A DNA stretch of 64,000 nucleotides from an uncultured Poribacteria bacterium (lineage in GTDB: Bacteria > Poribacteria > WGA-4E > WGA-3G): NCBI GenBank assembly GCA_958295855.1, contig OY282383.1:4506481-4570480 (forward strand), in the 5' to 3' direction. A program made the translations under genes and the position numbers. Shown here piece by piece: positions 60,513 to 64,000 of this stretch. Below the pieces are notes generated by a model. The model was not told the DNA's origin, ran no database searches, and worked only from the letters and a program-made list of their open reading frames with translations. The first letter of the stretch is position 1, and each line of letters starts with the position of its first letter.

Positions 60513-61745
60513 ATGCACAACTTTTTCCAAAAATACGATAGACACCTTCGTTCGCTTCATAGCTATGCACTGCGGGTTGGGGTGAATGTGTCGCATCAAT
60601 TTATTCGACATAAATGTATGCAGCAGGCATCGTCGCTTGCGTTCAACACGCTGCTGTGCCTTGTGCCGTTGTCGGCGGTTGCGCTGTTCTTGCTAAACAC
60701 ATTCGGCGTTGTGGAGCATGAAGAATCGCCGCTCATCGCTGCGCTGAACAACTTTCTGCCTCGCTACGGTGCGGAGGAAATTGTATCACATCTCTCCGGG
60801 TTTGCCAACAGAAATTTAGGGAGGCTCGGTGTGGTGGGGTTTCTGTCGTTTCTCCTGGTGTCGACGATGCTGTTCATGTCAGTTGAACAGCACTTCAACG
60901 ATATCTGGGGTGCGCGTCGGCGCTTGCCGTTGGTTCAAGCGTTCCAGAAGTACGCGGTTTTTTATACGCTGTTGTCGGTGGGCCCGCTGTTAATCTGGCT
61001 TTTCTTTTCTACCGCTACCAATTGGTTGTTCGCGCATGTCTTTCCTTGGCTCCTCGTCTACTGTGTGTTTTTACTGATGTATCTCGCGTTGCCGAACACC
61101 TCTGTGGAACGGGGTGCGGCACTGCTGGGAACTTTCGTGGCGGGCACGTTGTTCCAAATTGCACGACTAGCGTTTGGGGGGTACTTTGGGCTGGTGTGGC
61201 AAAACTATAGCGCCATCTACGGGGCACTGGCGATGGTGGTAATTTTGGCGATGTGGATCTATGCGACGTGGGTAGTCATCCTGCTCGGGGCGGAGGTGAC
61301 GAATTCAGTGCAACATTTTCGGCAGAATGGTGCGATGCAGGGTAGGCTGCGCTCTGAAAATAAGGATTATCTGAACGCGGCTGGCGTGCTCACGCTGTTT
61401 CTCATCGTGGCGGAACATTTTCACAAGGGGAAGGGGGCGTGTTTGGCGGAACACGTCAGCGCGAGTGCCGGTGTCTCCGAAGAGGTGGTGCATAAGAGTT
61501 TTGAACGATTCAAGGCGGCGGGGCTCATCTACGAGGTAGAGGGCGATACGCTCGGGTATCTGCCTGCCCGGACGTTGGGTGAGATTATGCTGCATGACGT
61601 TGTGGTGGCGGTGGAGGGTGAGTTGGGTGCGCATTTCGTGGGGGTGATGTCTGGTTCGCCGGAAGTGGTGCGGGTACTGGGATCGCTGGCTCGGTGTCAG
61701 TGGGATATGCTGAAGGGAGTTACGGTTGGGGAGCTTTTGGGATGA
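60513..61745 (+). CDS. YihY/BrkB-family membrane protein
   Basis: A 410-residue inner-membrane protein of the YihY (formerly RNase BN) family. ASSLAFNTLLCLVPLSAVALFLL, GVVGFLSFLLVSTMLFMSVEQHFNDIW and the YSAIYGALAMVVILAMWIYATWVVILLGAEVTN block are the family core, with six membrane segments. The final 120 residues form a soluble winged-helix-like domain (ACLAEHVSASAGVSEEVVHKSFERFKAAGLI), seen in part of the family. The function is unknown; a lipid- or envelope-related role is suspected. Start ATG 60513. Confidence 0.9.
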   Translation: MHNFFQKYDRHLRSLHSYALRVGVNVSHQFIRHKCMQQASSLAFNTLLCLVPLSAVALFLLNTFGVVEHEESPLIAALNNFLPRYGAEEIVSHLSGFANRNLGRLGVVGFLSFLLVSTMLFMSVEQHFNDIWGARRRLPLVQAFQKYAVFYTLLSVGPLLIWLFFSTATNWLFAHVFPWLLVYCVFLLMYLALPNTSVERGAALLGTFVAGTLFQIARLAFGGYFGLVWQNYSAIYGALAMVVILAMWIYATWVVILLGAEVTNSVQHFRQNGAMQGRLRSENKDYLNAAGVLTLFLIVAEHFHKGKGACLAEHVSASAGVSEEVVHKSFERFKAAGLIYEVEGDTLGYLPARTLGEIMLHDVVVAVEGELGAHFVGVMSGSPEVVRVLGSLARCQWDMLKGVTVGELLG

Positions 61746-61908
61746 TGTGTGATGGTTGTCGTTTGATACATTGGTTTTAGGCGGTACCCATTTCGCCCCT
61801 CTGGGGCTTGCTTTGGGTGCATCGTTGGTGCTATAAACATCACGCCCCTAACGGGGCTAAAGAAAGCATCCCTATAAGGGCGGAATGTTTATAGCAAATT
61901 TAAAATCC
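61746..61908. repeat. Hairpin pair of the gtcgcccc...ggggc family
   Basis: Two GCCCC-type hairpins (about 61795-61815 and 61835-61860), weaker copies of those at 45800-46150. No gene. Confidence 0.6.
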
Positions 61909-63156
61909 CTATGGACTAAACTCACTGGCCTTTACGTAATACAGGAAGCCGATGCACATCTCGTCTGTGGTTTTTTCGCCCCAGCCGACAGGGATGGGCG
62001 GATTATGCGGGTTGACAGGGTTCGCCGCCGAGTTGTCGAAATGGGCGACAAGCGATACCTCTGTACCCGCCGGTAGGAAGAGGGGCTCGCGGTAGTGGTA
62101 GATATCTTGCCAGTTGAAATCCCAATCTTGGATCCAGATCAGGTCTCGCTTTTCCCCGGTGGGGGTTGTAGCGCTGAGGCGCATGTCGCGACCCAATAGA
62201 TGCATGTGCGGCATTGTGGCTAAGAGGTAAGCATCGGTTTTGATCTTTCGCGAGGCGACTACCTCATAGCGCGCCGCGCCCGCTGGGAGCTCGAATTTGT
62301 CGTTGATGGCGGAGGTGATGTGCAGTTTGGCTGTCTCAGCGGTTTTAGAGAAATAGAGCCCTAAGCGGGAACGGTCGCGTTCAAGATGCCCGGTGCGGTA
62401 GTAGTGCACCTGCATGACGATGTCGGCCCCTTTGGGCAATAGATACCCCACCCCTTCAGGCAGCACAGAGGGTGTGACACCCGGTGCCCAGCCGCCAAGC
62501 GTGCCGATGCTGTCGAAGCCGGGGCCCGTCCCTTCGGTGACATAGCCGGGCTTTTCGTCTTGGGCATCTAGCTTGCGTGCTTCACCGTTTACGTCAAGAT
62601 AGGCGATGACGTGATGCACCGTCTTCCGATTCCCTGGCTGCACATCGACCGATTGAACGTACATATCGGTGTTGAAGTGTGTAGAGATGATGAAGTGTCG
62701 GTATTCATCTTCACCTTCGGGTTCGATTTCGTATTCGACGGGCATTTCAACCATCCAATCTGGGGTTCCGAGCTTCCAGCTGTCCGTGAATTTGGGCGCG
62801 GGTGGCACGGCATTTAGGTCGCCGGGGGGTGCACCTGCCTTCTCCCAATCGGCTATCATCTGGATTTCGGTATCGGTGAGCCGGCGTTCGTTTTTGAATT
62901 GCCCGTGTCCGGGTGCAGGCTTCCAGGGCGGCATGACACCTGCCTGTGTATAGGTGGCGATTTCGGTTGCCCATGCTTTGGCATCGCTGTAGTCTTCGAG
63001 GGCAAAGGGTGCGACTTCGCCTTGCCGGTGGCAGGTCTGGCACTGTTTTTGGAGTATGGGGGCGATGTGCTCACTGTAGGTAGGCGGGCCGCCTGCGTGC
63101 GCAGCGAGGGCGCGTGTCAGTAGCAGGAGGCATGTTAGCAGGTAGTATCGTTTCAT
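61909..63156 (-). CDS. Exported copper type II monooxygenase-like protein with cytochrome c motif
   Basis: A 415-residue protein. The signal peptide is MKRYYLLTCLLLLTRALAAHA (ATG 63156). C39-Q-T-C42-H43 is a heme-binding motif in a short cytochrome c-type domain ending near residue 110. The rest matches the Cu type II ascorbate-dependent monooxygenase (PHM-like) fold, with histidines in KTVHHVIAYLD, MQVHYYRTGH and TMPHMHLLGRDM as copper ligands. Such fusions occur in Planctomycetes, Acidobacteria and other environmental lineages; the substrate is unknown. The protein is periplasmic. It lies 35 bases downstream of PD-(D/E)XK paralogue B. Confidence 0.88.
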   Translation of the reverse strand: MKRYYLLTCLLLLTRALAAHAGGPPTYSEHIAPILQKQCQTCHRQGEVAPFALEDYSDAKAWATEIATYTQAGVMPPWKPAPGHGQFKNERRLTDTEIQMIADWEKAGAPPGDLNAVPPAPKFTDSWKLGTPDWMVEMPVEYEIEPEGEDEYRHFIISTHFNTDMYVQSVDVQPGNRKTVHHVIAYLDVNGEARKLDAQDEKPGYVTEGTGPGFDSIGTLGGWAPGVTPSVLPEGVGYLLPKGADIVMQVHYYRTGHLERDRSRLGLYFSKTAETAKLHITSAINDKFELPAGAARYEVVASRKIKTDAYLLATMPHMHLLGRDMRLSATTPTGEKRDLIWIQDWDFNWQDIYHYREPLFLPAGTEVSLVAHFDNSAANPVNPHNPPIPVGWGEKTTDEMCIGFLYYVKASEFSP

Positions 63157-63191
63157 GGTGTCCTCTCTTGTAGGTTTGCATCGGGCAGGCA

Positions 63192-63866
63192 CTACGGCCT
63201 GCCCTCACTGTTGGTATAGTCAGGCAGTGTGGCACTGCCCTTACATGAATAATCTGATTGAGTGGCTTCGGTGGTGGCTTTGAAGACAAAATCCACTGCT
63301 CCGAAGAGTGCTGGCAAATTATCCATAGTCACGCTCGTTCTGTTTCGGGTGAAGGCATCGCCAGCAAGCCGCCCAAATTCCCATAATTTCCCGTCGCTCA
63401 CAATGCCGTAGACAGGGACATCCGGAGCCGCATTTATTTTTTGGGCGGCCACTAACTCCGCGAGACATTGCCCCCAGCCTTGCTCAAAATCGTTTTTCTT
63501 CGCCTCAACGAGGATGATTAAGGGTGTGCCGACAACAGGGAGCCCCAATTCAGATCTTGTCGAGACAAGGTAATCTGGCGTGCCGCTTAAGGTTTCATCG
63601 TAGGCGATAGATTGCTGTATCCAGAGCACGTAGGTGTCTGCATACCCTTTGTAGACTTCCCGTAAAACAGGGAAGATAAGGGTTTCACACCGCGATGCTT
63701 CAGATGCGAAAACATTGATATGTTGTATGCTAAATTCTAATTCTTGCAAAAATTGTGATGAGGGAAACCCCTCAGTTTCCTCTATCCTGACAAAGTCTTT
63801 TGCCGCATATCTGATTCTGAATCGCTCTAGTACTTCCGGAATTGTTTTGAAATCGCTAAATGCCAT
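63192..63866 (-). CDS. PD-(D/E)XK-like protein, paralogue B
   Basis: A 224-residue paralogue of the protein at 57100-57717, with the same D (SGTPDYLVS), E-x-K (LVEAKKND) and glutamine motifs. It diverges after VDFVFKATTEA, where its tail (TQSDYSCKGSATLPDYTNSEGRP) is read from a gcaggccgtagtgcctgcc-like repeat (63183-63245). Promoter and ribosome-binding site match paralogue A almost base for base. It lies just upstream of the copper monooxygenase gene on the same strand. Confidence 0.75.
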   Translation of the reverse strand: MAFSDFKTIPEVLERFRIRYAAKDFVRIEETEGFPSSQFLQELEFSIQHINVFASEASRCETLIFPVLREVYKGYADTYVLWIQQSIAYDETLSGTPDYLVSTRSELGLPVVGTPLIILVEAKKNDFEQGWGQCLAELVAAQKINAAPDVPVYGIVSDGKLWEFGRLAGDAFTRNRTSVTMDNLPALFGAVDFVFKATTEATQSDYSCKGSATLPDYTNSEGRP

Positions 63867-63886
63867 AGGGTTTTCCTCCTGCCTAA

Positions 63887-63915
63887 ATTATAGCATGGGT
63901 TAAGGGAAATGTCAA
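63887..63915 (-). promoter_or_regulatory. Promoter of PD-(D/E)XK paralogue B
   Basis: Minus strand TTGACA (63915-63910), 17 bases and TATAAT (63892-63887), followed by AGGAGG before the ATG, the same layout as paralogue A. Confidence 0.8.
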
Positions 63916-64000
63916 ATGCTATTATTCTATACACATATCGTCCCTACAAGACTAAGGCGCAGGCGGGAACATTTTTCTGAATCGCGGATTTACGCGGAAT
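63916..64000. repeat. Right edge repeats
   Basis: A tatacacatatcgtccctac fragment of the gtcgcccc hairpin family and a gaatcgcggatttacgcgg repeat run off the window edge. No gene. Confidence 0.5.

Noticed and set aside
60513..61745. Ribonuclease BN
   Set aside because: The family was once labelled RNase BN, but it is a membrane protein with no nuclease motif.
1..64000. tRNA, rRNA or riboswitch genes
   Set aside because: No cloverleaf, rRNA core or known riboswitch consensus was recognised by eye; a covariance-model search would be needed to exclude small ones.

Overview
This 64 kb window is a chromosomal stretch of a Gram-negative bacterium with mid-range GC. Lipid A genes (lpxB, lpxK), a TauE-type permease, GroESL and bS21 show a bacterial chromosome with an outer membrane. 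The proteins resemble Candidatus Poribacteria or a related uncultured lineage: a WD40 protein with a dockerin-like segment and a FlgD-like C-terminus, a cohesin/dockerin protein, a zinc-ribbon/class III cyclase/ATPase/TPR protein, a copper monooxygenase with a cytochrome c motif, a sulfatase-fold hydrolase and Gfo/Idh and sugar-isomerase enzymes. The taxon is an inference from gene style; no rRNA or tRNA was recognised.

Layout. 1-6 kb: a cupin, a retropepsin-like protease, a methyltransferase pair bounded by a 165-bp inverted repeat, a coiled-coil membrane protein, trxB, and an Rpn-type nuclease with a tandem partial duplicate. 6.5-13 kb: a FGGY sugar kinase, moaC, a caspase-like/DUF3857/transglutaminase protein and a MoxR ATPase. 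13.6-15 kb: a tnpB-only insertion sequence. 15-29 kb: GT2, a Crp-like regulator, an M28 peptidase, an HtrA protease, a TPR protein, the large cyclase/ATPase protein with an overlapping isomerase gene, and an unknown membrane protein. 29-33 kb, minus strand: lpxK, lpxB, argC. 33-42.6 kb: a FAH-family enzyme, a broken tnpB element, a cupin, an SDR, a PfkB kinase, a large TPR protein, birA and a DUF523 gene. 43-46 kb: the WD40 protein. 46-48 kb, minus strand: trpC and trpD. 48.6-53.8 kb: an aminotransferase, the cohesin/dockerin protein, a sulfatase-like enzyme, GT9 and a small membrane protein. 53.9-64 kb: groEL-groES, Gfo/Idh with a PD-(D/E)XK protein, TauE, rpsU with a dsRNA-binding-domain protein, a methyltransferase, a YihY family protein, the copper monooxygenase and a second PD-(D/E)XK paralogue.

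The most striking feature is the density of short palindromic and composite repeats. One composite element (called A-D here) has an A end containing TTCCTTGCGGAGTAA and a D end containing CTCGTCGGAGGTTTCTGAT. It occurs about 18 times. Its A end nearly always touches a coding sequence: it lies within a few bases of a stop codon, supplies the stop and last residues, or (reversed) sits before a start codon with AAGGA. Between lpxB and lpxK one copy supplies the stop of one gene and the ribosome-binding site of the next. A second family, GGTAT...CCCCTGC-GCAGGGG...ATACC hairpins, has more than 20 copies. Several lie in frame inside conserved genes (crp-like, lpxK) and are translated as extra peptides; another breaks a tnpB. 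This resembles the Rickettsia palindromic elements and is the best candidate here for an undescribed system.

Consensus sigma70-type promoters (TTGACA-17/18-TATAAT) are visible before many genes. Operon-like units are the two methyltransferase genes (ATGA overlap), cyclase/isomerase (ATGA overlap), GT2/crp, groES/groEL, PD-(D/E)XK/Gfo-Idh (ATGA overlap) and rpsU/dsRBD, the last closed by a clear terminator.
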